A DNA stretch of 64,000 nt. Source: Rhodovulum sp. GTDB taxonomy: Bacteria; Pseudomonadota; Alphaproteobacteria; Rhodobacterales; Rhodobacteraceae. Numbering within the stretch: position 1 is the stretch's first letter; each line of letters starts with the position of its first letter. Location of the stretch: the NCBI GenBank assembly GCA_020637615.1, contig JACKKC010000002.1, positions 62,001 through 126,000 on the forward strand, in the 5' to 3' direction. Positions 35,190 through 44,195 of this stretch are shown one piece after another. Position numbers and translations under genes: made by a program. The notes below the pieces were generated by a model. It saw nothing but the letters and a program-made list of their open reading frames with translations. It searched no databases and was not told the DNA's origin.

Positions 35190-36386
35190 ATGCCTTACAG
35201 CAAGAACGGCGGCCCTTGGGGCGGTGGCGGCGACAGGAACGGCGGCGACGGCGACGGCAAGGACGGCGGCGGAGGCGGCCCCTGGGGCACCGGCGGCGGT
35301 GGCAAGGGCGGGAAGGGCGGCCCCGGCGGCTCGCCGCAGGTGCCCGATATCGACGAGATCGTGCGCAAGGGCCAGGAGCAGCTGAAGATCCTCATGGGCG
35401 GGCGCAAGTCCGGCGGCGGCGGCGGTCGCGGGCCGGGAGGCGGCGGCGGGGGCCCTGGGATCGGCAAGCGCGGCCTGGGGCTGATCGCGCTCGGGCTGGT
35501 CGGCGTCTGGCTCCTGATGTCCTTCTATACGGTCAAGCCCGAGGAGCAGTCGGTGGAGCTGACCTTCGGCAAGTGCCGCGGGGAATGCGTCAAGAATCCC
35601 GGTCTCAATTTCGCGCCCTGGCCGATCGTGACCCACGAGATCCTGCCGGTTACCCGGGAGAATACCGTCGAGATCGGCTCCGGCACGGTGCGCGGCGCCA
35701 GCGAGGGGCTGATGCTGACCGGTGACGAGAACATCGTCGACATCAATTTCGAGGTGGTCTGGAACGTGAACGATCCGGCGAAGTTCCTCTTCAACCTCTC
35801 CAATCCGGAATCGACCATCGAGGCGGTGTCGGAATCGGCGATGCGCGAGGTCGTGTCGCGCTCCGAGCTCTCGCCGATCCTGAGCCGCGACCGCGGCATC
35901 ATCAGCCAGGAGGTGCGGGAACTGATCCAGGCCACGCTGGACGAATACGGCTCGGGCGTGAACATCGTCCGCCTCAACTTCGACAAGGCCGACCCCCCGA
36001 GCGAGGTGATCGACGCCTTCCGCGAGGTGCAGGCTGCACGGCAGGAGCGCTCGACGCTGCAGAACCGCGCCGACGCCTATGCCAACGAGCGGCTTGCGAG
36101 CGCCCGCGGTGAATCGGCGCAGACCCTGCAGCAGGCCGAAGGCTACCGTGCCCAGGTGGTGAACGCCGCCCAGGGCGAGGCGAGCCGCTTCAAGGCGGTT
36201 CTGGCGGAATACGTCAAGGCGCCGGACGTGACGCGGCAGCGCCTCTACCTGGAGACCATGGAGGACGTGCTGGGAGACGTGCAGATGTTCCTCATGGACA
36301 CGCCGAACGCCGCGGGCGGCGGCCAGAGCGTCGTGCCCTATCTGCCGCTCAACGAGCTGCGCCGCCAGCCGGAGGTGACCCAGTGA
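35190..36386 (+). CDS. hflK: HflK protease modulator
   Basis: Inner-membrane SPFH/band-7 protein that with HflC forms a large cage around the FtsH protease. At 398 residues it has a long Gly-rich N-terminal cytoplasmic segment (residues 1-90, with repeated GGG), a membrane helix (about 93-112), and the SPFH domain with RENTVEIGSG and a coiled coil near residues 275-335. The stop overlaps hflC. A CTTGAAA at 35120-35126 could be part of a heat-shock promoter, but I find no matching -10. Confidence 0.94.
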   Translation: MPYSKNGGPWGGGGDRNGGDGDGKDGGGGGPWGTGGGGKGGKGGPGGSPQVPDIDEIVRKGQEQLKILMGGRKSGGGGGRGPGGGGGGPGIGKRGLGLIALGLVGVWLLMSFYTVKPEEQSVELTFGKCRGECVKNPGLNFAPWPIVTHEILPVTRENTVEIGSGTVRGASEGLMLTGDENIVDINFEVVWNVNDPAKFLFNLSNPESTIEAVSESAMREVVSRSELSPILSRDRGIISQEVRELIQATLDEYGSGVNIVRLNFDKADPPSEVIDAFREVQAARQERSTLQNRADAYANERLASARGESAQTLQQAEGYRAQVVNAAQGEASRFKAVLAEYVKAPDVTRQRLYLETMEDVLGDVQMFLMDTPNAAGGGQSVVPYLPLNELRRQPEVTQ

Positions 36387-37303
36387 TGCGCCGCTTTCCC
36401 ATCCTCGTGATCCTCCTCGTCGCGATCGCCTTCCTGGTCATCAACGCGGTCTTCACCGTCGACGAGCGGCAGAAGGCGATGGTGCTGCAATTCGGCCAGG
36501 TGAAGGCGGTCAAGGAGGATCCGGGCCTCGCGGTGAAGGTGCCCTTCATCCAGAACGTGGTCTTCTACGATTCGCGCATCCAGGGCCTGGAGACCAGCGC
36601 GCTCGAGGTGACGCCGCTCGACGACCGGCGGCTGATCGTCGATGCCTTCGCCCGCTGGCGCATCGCCGACGTGGAGCAGTTCCGCCGCGCCGTCGGCGTC
36701 GGCGGCATGGCCGCGGCCGAGCAGCGGCTCGAGGCGATCCTGACGGCCAATGTGCGCGAGGCGCTGGGCTCGGTCCGGTCGGAGGCGGTGCTCTCGGCGG
36801 ACCGGGTCGGGCTGATGAACCGCATCCGCGACGCCTCGATCATCGAGGCGCGCGATCTGGGCGTCGACATCATCGACGTGCGGCTCAAGCGCGCCGACCT
36901 GCCCGAGCAGAACCTGACGGCGACCTTCGAGCGCATGAAGGCCGAGCGCGAGCGCGAGGCGGCAGACGAGCGCGCCCGCGGCAACGAGGCGGCGCAGCGC
37001 CTGCGCGCCCAGGCCGACCGGACCGCGATCGAGATCGTCTCGGAGGCGGAGCGCGACGCCAACATCATCCGCGGCGAGGCCGATGCGGAGCGCAACCGCG
37101 TCCTGGCCGAGGCCTATACCGGCGACGAGGAGTTCTTCTCCTTCCTGCGCTCGATGGAGGCCTACAAGTCTTCGCTGAAAGGCGAGAACACGACGCTGAT
37201 GGTGGAGCCCGACAGCACGTTCTTCGACTACCTGGGCTCGCCCTCGGGCCGGCCGGCGGCGGCGGCCGGGGCTGCGGAGAGCGGCGCGGCTGCGAATGAT
37301 TGA
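36383..37303 (+). CDS. hflC: HflC protease modulator
   Basis: Partner of HflK in the FtsH-regulating complex. The 306-residue protein has an N-terminal membrane anchor (ILVILLVAIAFLVINAVFTV), the SPFH domain (DERQKAMVLQFGQVKAV) and a charged helical region at 180-240 (ERMKAEREREAADERARG). It starts in an ATGA overlap with hflK and overlaps the DUF2065 gene by eight bases. Confidence 0.94.
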   Translation: MMRRFPILVILLVAIAFLVINAVFTVDERQKAMVLQFGQVKAVKEDPGLAVKVPFIQNVVFYDSRIQGLETSALEVTPLDDRRLIVDAFARWRIADVEQFRRAVGVGGMAAAEQRLEAILTANVREALGSVRSEAVLSADRVGLMNRIRDASIIEARDLGVDIIDVRLKRADLPEQNLTATFERMKAEREREAADERARGNEAAQRLRAQADRTAIEIVSEAERDANIIRGEADAERNRVLAEAYTGDEEFFSFLRSMEAYKSSLKGENTTLMVEPDSTFFDYLGSPSGRPAAAAGAAESGAAAND

Positions 37304-37484
37304 CGACCTGCTGCTCGGCCTTGGCCTGGTGGCGATCGTGGAGGGGCTGGTGCTTGCACTGGCCCCTTCGCGTCTGCGCGAGGTGCTGGAATTGATCGAG
37401 CAGCTCAGTGTCGAGAACCGGCGCCTGATCGGCCTGCTCGCGGTGACGGCGGGCGTGACGCTGGTCTGGCTCGCGAGGGCGTGA
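37296..37484 (+). CDS. DUF2065 small membrane protein
   Basis: A 62-residue protein with two membrane helices (residues 4-24 and 43-60) separated by a short amphipathic segment (LREVLELIEQLSVENRRL). Small DUF2065 proteins often follow hflC; the role is unknown but association with HflKC is likely from context. It overlaps the end of hflC. Confidence 0.83.
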   Translation: MIDDLLLGLGLVAIVEGLVLALAPSRLREVLELIEQLSVENRRLIGLLAVTAGVTLVWLARA

Positions 37485-37616
37485 GCGATTCACGCCGCCG
37501 TGACGGCACGAAGGCGTGACTTGCGTGAACGATGCATTATACGCGACTGAAAGGGGAGACGAGGAGAGACGGCGACGGCGCATCGCAGACGCCGGAGCCG
37601 AGAGCTAGGAGCAGAG

Positions 37617-39134
37617 ATGTTGGATAGCCTGACCGTATCCCCCGAGAGCACCGGCGCCGGCCTGCGGCGCGCGACCCGGCCCCTGACGGCAGTGGCGCTG
37701 GCCCTGGCGCTGGCGATGCCGCTGGGGATGACCTACACCGCGCCGGCCATGGCGCTTACCGGCGGCATGCCCGAGAGCTTCGCCGATCTCGCCGAACGGT
37801 TGAGCCCGGCGGTGGTCAACATCACCACCACCACGAACGTGGCCCAGGTCGACGACAGCATGCGGCCTGTCCTGCCGGAGGGCTCGCCTTTCCAGGACTT
37901 CTTCAACGACTTTCTCGATCGCCAGCCGGGGGGGCGCGGCATGCCGCACGGCCCGCGCCGGTCGAGCGCGCTGGGCTCGGGCTTCATCATCTCCGACGAC
38001 GGCTATATCGTCACGAACAACCATGTCATCGAGAGCGCCGACGAGATCGAGATCGAGACCTTCGACGGCGACAAGCTGCCGGCGAAGCTGATCGGCCATG
38101 ACCCGCGCACCGACATCGCGCTCCTGAAGGTCGAGAGCGAGGATCCGCTGCCCTTCGTGAGCTTCGGCGATTCCGACGCGGCGCGGGTCGGCGACTGGGT
38201 GGTGGCGATCGGCAACCCGCTGGGCCAGGGCTTCTCGGTCTCCGCCGGCATCGTCTCGGCGCGGAACCGCACGCTCCAGGGCTCCTATGACGACTTCATC
38301 CAGACCGACGCGGCGATCAACCGGGGCAATTCCGGCGGGCCGCTCTTCAACGTCGACGGCGAGGTGATCGGCGTCAATACCGCGATCCTGAGCCCCAACG
38401 GCGGCTCGATCGGCATCGGCTTCGCCATGTCCTCGGCGGTGGTGGAGCGGGTCGTGGCCCAGCTGCGCGACTTCGGCGAGACCCGGCGCGGCTGGCTCGG
38501 GGTGCGCATCCAGAACGTCGATCCGGACGTGGCCGATGCGCTCGGGCTCGAGGTCGCCGCGGGCGCGCTGGTCACCGACGTGCCCGAGGGGCCGGCGGCG
38601 ACGGCGGGGATCAAGTCCGGTGACGTGATCCTGGAATTCGACGGCGAGGCGATCGAGGACACGCGCGAGCTGGTGCGCGTGGTCGCGGATACCGATGTCG
38701 GGCGCAAGGTCGACGTGGTGGTCTTCCGTGACGGCAAGGAGGAGACGCTGAACGTCGCGATCGGGCGGCTCGAGGAGCCGGTGCTGGCCTCCGCGCCCGG
38801 CGCCCCCCAGGACGACAAGCCCATGGCGCAGGAAGAGACCGTGGTGCTCGGCATGACGCTCGCGACGGTCGACGAGGCGCTGCGCCAGCAGTTCGGGCTC
38901 GACGCGGATGTCGACGGGCTGGTGGTGACCGGCATCGAGGAGGGTTCGGACGCCTTCGTGAAGGGAATGCGGGAAGGCGACCTGATCACCGAGGTCGGCC
39001 GCGAGCCGGTCGCAACGCCGCACGACATGCGCGACCAGATCGAGGCCGCCGAGGAAGCCGGGCGCAATTCGCTGCTGCTCCTGGTGCGCCGCGACGGCAC
39101 GCCGCGCTTCGTGGCGCTGAGCCTGAGCAGCTGA
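37617..39134 (+). CDS. degP: DegP/Do-family periplasmic serine protease
   Basis: Envelope quality-control protease with chaperone activity. The 505-residue protein has an N-terminal export signal (residues 20-46), a trypsin-like domain with catalytic His136 (TNNHV), Asp166 (DPRTDIALL) and Ser239 (RGNSGGP), then two PDZ domains (about 290-370 and 405-500). The 132-base gap after DUF2065 contains CATTATACG, which may be a -10 region. It completes the hflK-hflC-DUF2065-degP stress cluster. Confidence 0.96.
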   Translation: MLDSLTVSPESTGAGLRRATRPLTAVALALALAMPLGMTYTAPAMALTGGMPESFADLAERLSPAVVNITTTTNVAQVDDSMRPVLPEGSPFQDFFNDFLDRQPGGRGMPHGPRRSSALGSGFIISDDGYIVTNNHVIESADEIEIETFDGDKLPAKLIGHDPRTDIALLKVESEDPLPFVSFGDSDAARVGDWVVAIGNPLGQGFSVSAGIVSARNRTLQGSYDDFIQTDAAINRGNSGGPLFNVDGEVIGVNTAILSPNGGSIGIGFAMSSAVVERVVAQLRDFGETRRGWLGVRIQNVDPDVADALGLEVAAGALVTDVPEGPAATAGIKSGDVILEFDGEAIEDTRELVRVVADTDVGRKVDVVVFRDGKEETLNVAIGRLEEPVLASAPGAPQDDKPMAQEETVVLGMTLATVDEALRQQFGLDADVDGLVVTGIEEGSDAFVKGMREGDLITEVGREPVATPHDMRDQIEAAEEAGRNSLLLLVRRDGTPRFVALSLSS

Positions 39135-39146
39135 CCGCATGCTCTC

Positions 39147-39171
39147 CGAAGGCGGGCCGCGCCCGCCTTCG
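39147..39171 (+). repeat. 11-base perfect hairpin after degP
   Basis: CGAAGGCGGGC, three-base loop, GCCCGCCTTCG lies 12 bases past the degP stop. No T-run follows. It may act with the next hairpin in 3' end formation. Confidence 0.6.
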
Positions 39172-39186
39172 CCGAAATGACCGGAC

Positions 39187-39214
39187 CCCCGCCGAGCTGG
39201 CCTCGGCGGGGTTT
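39187..39214 (+). terminator. Rho-independent terminator of degP
   Basis: CCCCGCCGAG (39187-39196) pairs perfectly with CTCGGCGGGG (39202-39211) over a five-base loop and is followed by TTTCT. Its position 53 bases after degP fits a terminator. Confidence 0.7.
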
Positions 39215-39620
39215 CTCCGTTCGACGGCGTTCATCCGGCCTCCGCTCGATCGATCCGGTTCGCCGACGTCGAAGCGGCTTCGGGGTGCCAGGCCGGGCGG
39301 TGTCCCGCAGCGGGACATCGTTCAAGATATTGTTATTACGAGTTTTTTCAGATGAGGTTGGGCGGTGCACCCAGCCGATCGGGTGTCGATCAGGCTGCCG
39401 GGTCCGACCGCGCTTTGCGCAACTGGGGCCGTCCGTCCCGATCCTCAGACGACAGTGCTGCGCACCTCCCTCACCCTGCGGCTTGCGCGCCGACCGGACG
39501 AGGCGCCTCTCGCCTCCCGGGAAGGTAAAGGTGGCGCGGGCTGCGCGGGGCGCGGCCTATTCCCTTTCCCGAGAGTCGGCCTCGGGCCGCAGGATCGGTC
39601 GGTCGGAAGGGCCGTTGGGA
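39215..39620. other. Non-coding gap with repeat copy B1
   Basis: This stretch of about 400 bases has no convincing gene. Bases about 39315-39360 are AT-rich (GATATTGTTATTACG and TTTTTTCAGATG), unlike the surroundings. The second half, 39461-39573, is one copy of a dispersed repeat described separately. Confidence 0.5.
39461..39573 (-). repeat. Dispersed repeat family B, copy 1
   Basis: The reverse complement aligns with 54647-54780: it shares CTCGGG at one end, AGGCCGC-CCCCGCGC-GCCCGCG in the middle, TCCGGTCG, CGCAA-CC, and CAGGGTGAGGGAGGTGCG at the other end. The two copies are imperfect, with small length differences. Neither codes for a plausible protein. Confidence 0.6.
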
Positions 39621-40175
39621 TCAGACGAGGTGCCGCCGCATGATCGGCCGGGTGGGCGCGTGGCGGGCCACCTCCTCGAAGCCGGCGGCGTGGAAGGTCC
39701 CGGCGAAGCCGGTCCAGGCATAGACCGGCGGATAGCGCGGCTTCGGCGGATCCACGGGATAGCCTTCGAGGATGGTGGCGCCGCGATCGCGGGCGAAGTC
39801 GCAGGCCGCGCGCAGCAGCGCCACCGAGATCCCCTGCCGGCGGGCGGTCCGGTCGACGAGGAAACAGGCGACGCTCCAGACTGGTTGCGCATCGACCGGC
39901 CGGAGCACGCGCGATCGGGCGAGCCGCGGGAAGGCCGCGCGGCGGTCGACCTGGATCCATCCGACCGGCAGGCCGTCGCGCCGGGCGACGAGGCCCGGTC
40001 CATGGCCCGGGGCGAAGAGATCGGCCATGGCCGCGCGGTTGGGCGCCCCCATGCAGGCGTCCATCTCGGCCTTCGAGCGGCGCCAGAGCATGCACCAGCA
40101 GCCGCCGCAGCCGCCGCGCTCGCCCATGACGGCGGCGAAGCCGTCCCAGTCGGCGGGGCGGATCTCGAGCGTCAT
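39621..40175 (-). CDS. GNAT-family acetyltransferase
   Basis: A 184-residue N-acetyltransferase-like protein. It contains a Cys/Gly-rich segment GGCGGCWCMLWRRS near residue 22 and the acetyl-CoA region VDRTARRQGISVALLRAACDFARDRGA. Proteins with the CWCM-type start form a recognisable GNAT subgroup of unknown substrate. Its ATG at 40175 overlaps the end of the dnaE2 stump by four bases, so it may be read from the SOS promoter upstream. Confidence 0.85.
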   Translation of the reverse strand: MTLEIRPADWDGFAAVMGERGGCGGCWCMLWRRSKAEMDACMGAPNRAAMADLFAPGHGPGLVARRDGLPVGWIQVDRRAAFPRLARSRVLRPVDAQPVWSVACFLVDRTARRQGISVALLRAACDFARDRGATILEGYPVDPPKPRYPPVYAWTGFAGTFHAAGFEEVARHAPTRPIMRRHLV

Positions 40176-40609
40176 GGCGCGCACCGCGCCTCGGGGCCGC
40201 TCGGGGCGGGCGGAGGGCCGTCGGGCAGGGGCAGGGCGACGATCTCGTCGAGCAGGGCGGAGATGTCCTCGACGCGTTCGGCGACCAGATGCACCACGTC
40301 GCCGTCGCGCTGCAGCCGGCCGGTGACCTTCAGGCAGCGCCCGGCGATCACCGCGCGGCGGAAGCGTTCGAAGACCTTGGCCCAGACCACGATATTGGCC
40401 ACGCCGGTCTCGTCCTCGAGCGTGAGGAAGATCACGCCCTTGGCGGTGCCGGGGCGCTGGCGGCAGATCACCAGCCCGGCGACCGCCACCCGCGCCCCGT
40501 CCGGCGGGACGTCGAGCGCGCCGGCGGCCAGGCACCGCGGCGGGCGCGGCCAGGACGGCGGCCGGCCGGAGGTCGGGCGAAGGTGCCGGAAGGGGCTTTG
40601 GTCGGTCAC
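40172..40609 (-). pseudogene. dnaE2: 3' remnant of error-prone DNA polymerase dnaE2
   Basis: Residues about 43-118 match the C-terminal OB-fold end of DnaE2 (VAGLVICRQRPGTAKG, VIFLTLEDETGVANIVVWAK, LQRDGDVVHLVAERVEDIS). The polymerase, PHP and finger domains are absent: full DnaE2 has more than 1000 residues, here only about 145. The N-terminal part (SPFRHLRP) may continue the homology in another frame (PDLRPAAVLAA), which suggests further indels. A GTG at 40609 could start translation 29 bases after an intact LexA box. It is either a deletion scar or, less likely, a small functional OB-fold protein. Confidence 0.75.
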
Positions 40610-40637
40610 GGGCTCACGGCGGGCGGATGCGCGGTGC

Positions 40638-40670
40638 GAACGAAGATAGAACATTTTTCCGCGAAGGCAA
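40638..40670 (-). promoter_or_regulatory. LexA box overlapping a sigma-70-like promoter
   Basis: GAACGAAGATAGAAC (40638-40652) is a perfect alphaproteobacterial LexA site, GAAC-N7-GAAC. On the minus strand TTGCCT (40670-40665) and TATCTT (40648-40643) are spaced 16 bases apart, so the operator covers the -10. The promoter points at the dnaE2 remnant and the GNAT gene. Control of the divergent ferredoxin gene is also possible, since its start lies about 100 bases away. Confidence 0.75.
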
Positions 40671-40754
40671 GAATGTCGTGATTGGGGATGGCCCAGCGCG
40701 GGCGGGAGGTCTAGATAGCCGCCGCGACACGCATCGTCCGGGGGCGCTTCCAGA

Positions 40755-41078
40755 ATGGCACGGATCACCTATATCGAGTATGACGGCACGCCGCACGAGG
40801 TCGAGGTCAGGAACGGCCTGACGGTGATGGAGGGCGCGCGGGACAACAACATCCCCGGTATCGAGGCCGATTGCGGCGGCGCCTGCGCCTGTTCCACCTG
40901 CCACGTCTATGTCGACGCCGCCTGGATCGACAAGCTGCCGCCGCGGGAGGCGATGGAGGAGGACATGCTCGACTTCGCCTGGGAGCCCGACCCCGACCTC
41001 AGCCGGCTGACCTGCCAGCTCAAGGTCTCGGACGCGCTCGACGGGCTGGTGGTGCGCATGCCCGAGAAGCAGATCTGA
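40755..41078 (+). CDS. 2Fe-2S ferredoxin
   Basis: A 107-residue adrenodoxin-type ferredoxin for electron transfer. Cluster ligands are Cys40, Cys46, Cys49 (DCGGACACSTCH) and Cys87 (RLTCQL). The acidic patch WEPDPDLSRL is typical of ferredoxins that serve Fe-S cluster assembly or P450 systems. It stands alone here, so its partner is unknown. Confidence 0.94.
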   Translation: MARITYIEYDGTPHEVEVRNGLTVMEGARDNNIPGIEADCGGACACSTCHVYVDAAWIDKLPPREAMEEDMLDFAWEPDPDLSRLTCQLKVSDALDGLVVRMPEKQI

Positions 41079-41163
41079 TCCCGGCGGCCCTCGCCGCCGA
41101 TCCCCGTTCCGCGCCCGATCCCCGGGTGAAGGCGCCAGCGGCGCCCCCGGCCAGTCGGCGCGG

Positions 41164-42477
41164 TCAGCGCCCCGCGCCGCCCAGGCGCAGCTTGCGGCCG
41201 GTCACGCCGCGATAGACGATCTCGATCGCCAGCGAGAGCGCGATCATGCCCGCGAGGATCCAGAGATGGTTGCGGGTTGCGGGGTTCTCGTCGACCTCGA
41301 CGCAGAGCACCACCAGCGCGAAGCCGGTCGCCAGGGCCGCGAGCGCGGAGATCCAGGCGCGGCTGCCGGTCTGGCGCGCGAGGCGGACATTGGCGATGTT
41401 GACGCCCATGAAGATCAGCAGGAAGCCGGCGCTGCCCATGGTGGCGATCGCCTCCAGCGGCACGAGATTGGCGATCAGCAGCGCCATCGCCGCCACGATC
41501 AGCGTGCCTTCCGCATGCTCGCCGCGGATCGGGCGTTCCAGCTCGCGCGGCAACTCGCCGGTCTTGGCGACGATGTAGGTCAGCCGGCCGGTGCTGTAGA
41601 AGGTGGCGTTGATCGCCGAGGACGTGGCGGTCAGCGCCGCGACCGCGATGGCCAGGAAGCCCGCCCGCCCCAGGATCGCCTCGCCCGCGGCCGAGAGCGC
41701 CGTGTCGCGACGGGCCGCGATCGCCTCGAAGCTCAGATGCCCCAGCACCACGATCGCGATCAGCGCATAGAGCAGGATGGCGATCAGCACGCCGCCGATA
41801 TAGGCGACGGGCAGCGAGCGGCGGGGGTCGGCGACATCCTTCGAGGCATTGGCGATCAGCTCGAAGCCCTCGTAGTTGAGAAAGATCAGCATGGCGCCGG
41901 CGATCAGCCCCATCGGGCTGACCGCATGCTCGGGTGATAGACGCGACCAGTCCATCGGCGTCAGGAACCCGGCGAGGAGGAACCCGCCGAGCAGCAGCAT
42001 CTTCAACGCGTTGAAGAAGTTCTCCGACCGGACCACCAGCCCGGCGGCGAGCACGTTGGTGGCGAGCAGCCCGATCAGGACGCCGCTGATCAGCACGTGC
42101 TGCCAGAACCCGCGGCCGGATTCGGGCAGGAAATCCGCGCCGTAGCTGCCGAAGGCATAGGCATAGACCGCCAGCAGCACCACGTAGCTCAGGAGCAGCA
42201 GGATGTTGGCCGCCCCGGTCAGCACGCCGTCGCCGAAGCCGCGGTTGAGGAAGTCCACCGTGCCGCCCTCGCCCGGAAAGGCGAGCGTCAGCTTCAGGTA
42301 GGAATAGCTGGTCAGGAGCGCGACGACCCCGGCGATGACGAAGGCGAGCGGTGCGGCGCCCCTGGTGACCTCGATGGTCAGGCCGGTGACCGCGAAGATG
42401 CCGCCGCCGACCATGCCGCCGATGCCGATGGAGAGCGTCGAGAAGGTGCCGAGGCCCGCCGCGCCATCCGATGCCAT
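41164..42477 (-). CDS. APC-superfamily permease
   Basis: Amino acid/polyamine-type transporter with about twelve membrane segments (437 residues). The first helix has the family signature GIGGMVGGGIFAVTGLTIE; NYEGFELIANASKDVADPRR is the consensus after helix 5. ATG 42477 follows GGTGGGGGAGC; an in-frame ATG at 42537 is less likely. Substrate unknown. It is divergent from the nucleobase permease, 241 bases apart. Confidence 0.9.
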   Translation of the reverse strand: MASDGAAGLGTFSTLSIGIGGMVGGGIFAVTGLTIEVTRGAAPLAFVIAGVVALLTSYSYLKLTLAFPGEGGTVDFLNRGFGDGVLTGAANILLLLSYVVLLAVYAYAFGSYGADFLPESGRGFWQHVLISGVLIGLLATNVLAAGLVVRSENFFNALKMLLLGGFLLAGFLTPMDWSRLSPEHAVSPMGLIAGAMLIFLNYEGFELIANASKDVADPRRSLPVAYIGGVLIAILLYALIAIVVLGHLSFEAIAARRDTALSAAGEAILGRAGFLAIAVAALTATSSAINATFYSTGRLTYIVAKTGELPRELERPIRGEHAEGTLIVAAMALLIANLVPLEAIATMGSAGFLLIFMGVNIANVRLARQTGSRAWISALAALATGFALVVLCVEVDENPATRNHLWILAGMIALSLAIEIVYRGVTGRKLRLGGAGR

Positions 42478-42718
42478 TGCGCTCCCCCACCAACCTGCCG
42501 CAGGGGGAGCCTGCCACGAAGCCGCGGCCACTTCCATGGAATCACGTCCTTTCCGGCCCGGGTCATCTTATTGTTCGACACGAAGCACTTTGCGCTGCGA
42601 GGGCAGTTGCCTTCCGGGCGGCGGAACGGCTTGATGCCGCCACGGTGGCTTGGGGTATCGCACGATCCTCGTAAGGTCCCAGGCCGCCGACTAACCGCAA
42701 TGGGGGATGCAACGCAGA

Positions 42719-44089
42719 ATGTCGAATATACAAACTAGCAGCCTGGGCGCCGCAGACGGGCCAGGCACGACCGTGGATCCGGTCGATGAGATCCTTCCCG
42801 TCGGCCAGCTGTCCGTGCTCGGTCTGCAGCACGTCCTGGTCATGTACGCCGGCGCCGTCGCCGTGCCGCTCATCATCGGCGGCGCGCTGAAGCTGCCGAA
42901 GGACCAGGTGGCGCTGCTCATCAACGCCGACCTGCTCTGCGCGGGCATCGTCACGCTGATCCAGTCGATCGGCTTCTGGAAGTTCGGCATCCGGCTGCCG
43001 GTGATGATGGGCGTGACCTTCGCCGCGGTCGGGCCGATGCTGGCCATGGCGGCGAACCCCGATCTCGGGATCCAGGGGATCTTCGGCTCGGTGATGGCGG
43101 CCGGTGTCTTCGGCATCTTCGCGGCGACCTTCATCAGTCGCCTGCTGCCGATGTTCCCACCGGTCGTGACCGGCGTGATCATCTCGGTGATCGGCCTGTC
43201 GCTGCTTCGGGTCGCGGCCAACTGGGCGGGCGGCGGTGTCGGCAACCCGAACTTCGGGGCGCCGCTCTATCTCGGCGTCGCGTTGATCGTGCTCGCCTCG
43301 ATCATCCTCATCACCAAGTTCGTGAAGGGCTTCTTCGCCAATATCTCGGTGCTGGTGGGCCTCATCATCGGCTTCCTGATCGCGCTGGCGCTGGGGCAGG
43401 TGAGCTTCGCCGGGGTCGCGGAAGCGCCCTGGGCGGCGGCGATCTATCCCTTCATGTTCGGACCGCCGAAGTTCGACGTGGTGGCGATCCTGACGATGTG
43501 CATCGTCATGGTCGTGGTGATGATCGAATCGATGGGCATGTTCCTTGCCCTCGGTGAGCTGACCCACCGGCGGATCACCCAGGAGGACCTCGCCAAGGGT
43601 CTGCGCGTCGACGGCCTCGGCACGCTGATCGGCGGCATCCTCAATACCTTCCCGCACACGTCCTTCTCCCAGAACGTCGGCCTCGTCGGCGTGACCGGGG
43701 TGCGCAGCCGCTACGTGACCATCGCCGGCGGCATCATCATGATCGCGCTCGGCCTTCTGCCGAAGCTTGCGCTGCTGGTCGCCTCGGTGCCGCAGTTCGT
43801 GCTCGGCGGCGCGGGAATCGTGATGTTCGGCATGGTTGCGGCGACCGGCATCCGCATCCTGCACGGGGTCGAGTTCCACGGCGAGAAGCGGCACAACATG
43901 TATATCGTCGCCATCGCCATCGGCATGGGTCTCGTCCCCGAGCTCTCGCCGAAGTTCTTCGACCAGATGCCGCATTTCCTCGGGCCGCTTCTGCACAGCG
44001 GCATCCTTCTGGCGGCGGTGACGGCGGTGGATTCTCAACCTCGTCTACAACGGTTGGGAAGAAGCCGACGAATCGGCGCACGCGCACTG
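42719..44089 (+). CDS. NCS2-family xanthine/uracil permease, frameshift near the end
   Basis: Nucleobase:cation symporter-2 protein, most like purine (xanthine/urate) permeases: VLGLQHVLVMYAGAVAVPLIIGGAL, the NCS2 signature SQNVGLVGVTGVRSRYV, and about twelve helices. The frame is normal to about 44025; then GTGGATTCTC appears to hold one extra base, and the natural C-terminus (VLNLVYNGWEEADESAHAH) ends at TGA 44089. Read without correction it would run on to 44317. ATG 42719 has GGGGGA 11 bases upstream; ATG 42707 is too close to it. Confidence 0.88.
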
Positions 44090-44121
44090 ACGCTCGAGCC
44101 GCTCAGGCTCATCCGCAAACG

Positions 44122-44153
44122 GCGCGGCGCCCTCGGGCGCCGCGCTTCATTTT
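44122..44153 (+). terminator. Rho-independent terminator of the NCS2 permease
   Basis: GCGCGGCGCCC (44122-44132) pairs with GGGCGCCGCGC (44135-44145) and is followed by TTCATTTTA. It lies 33 bases past the corrected permease stop, which supports TGA 44089 as the true end. It lies between convergent genes. Confidence 0.75.
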
Positions 44154-44195
44154 ATGGGGCGTGGATCGCCTGCGCTTCGCCCGGGCGGCGTCGGG

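Noticed and set aside
35190..35460. Gly-rich repeats in hflK as a DNA repeat array
   Set aside because: The GGC/GGT runs encode the Gly-rich N-terminus of HflK, a common family feature.
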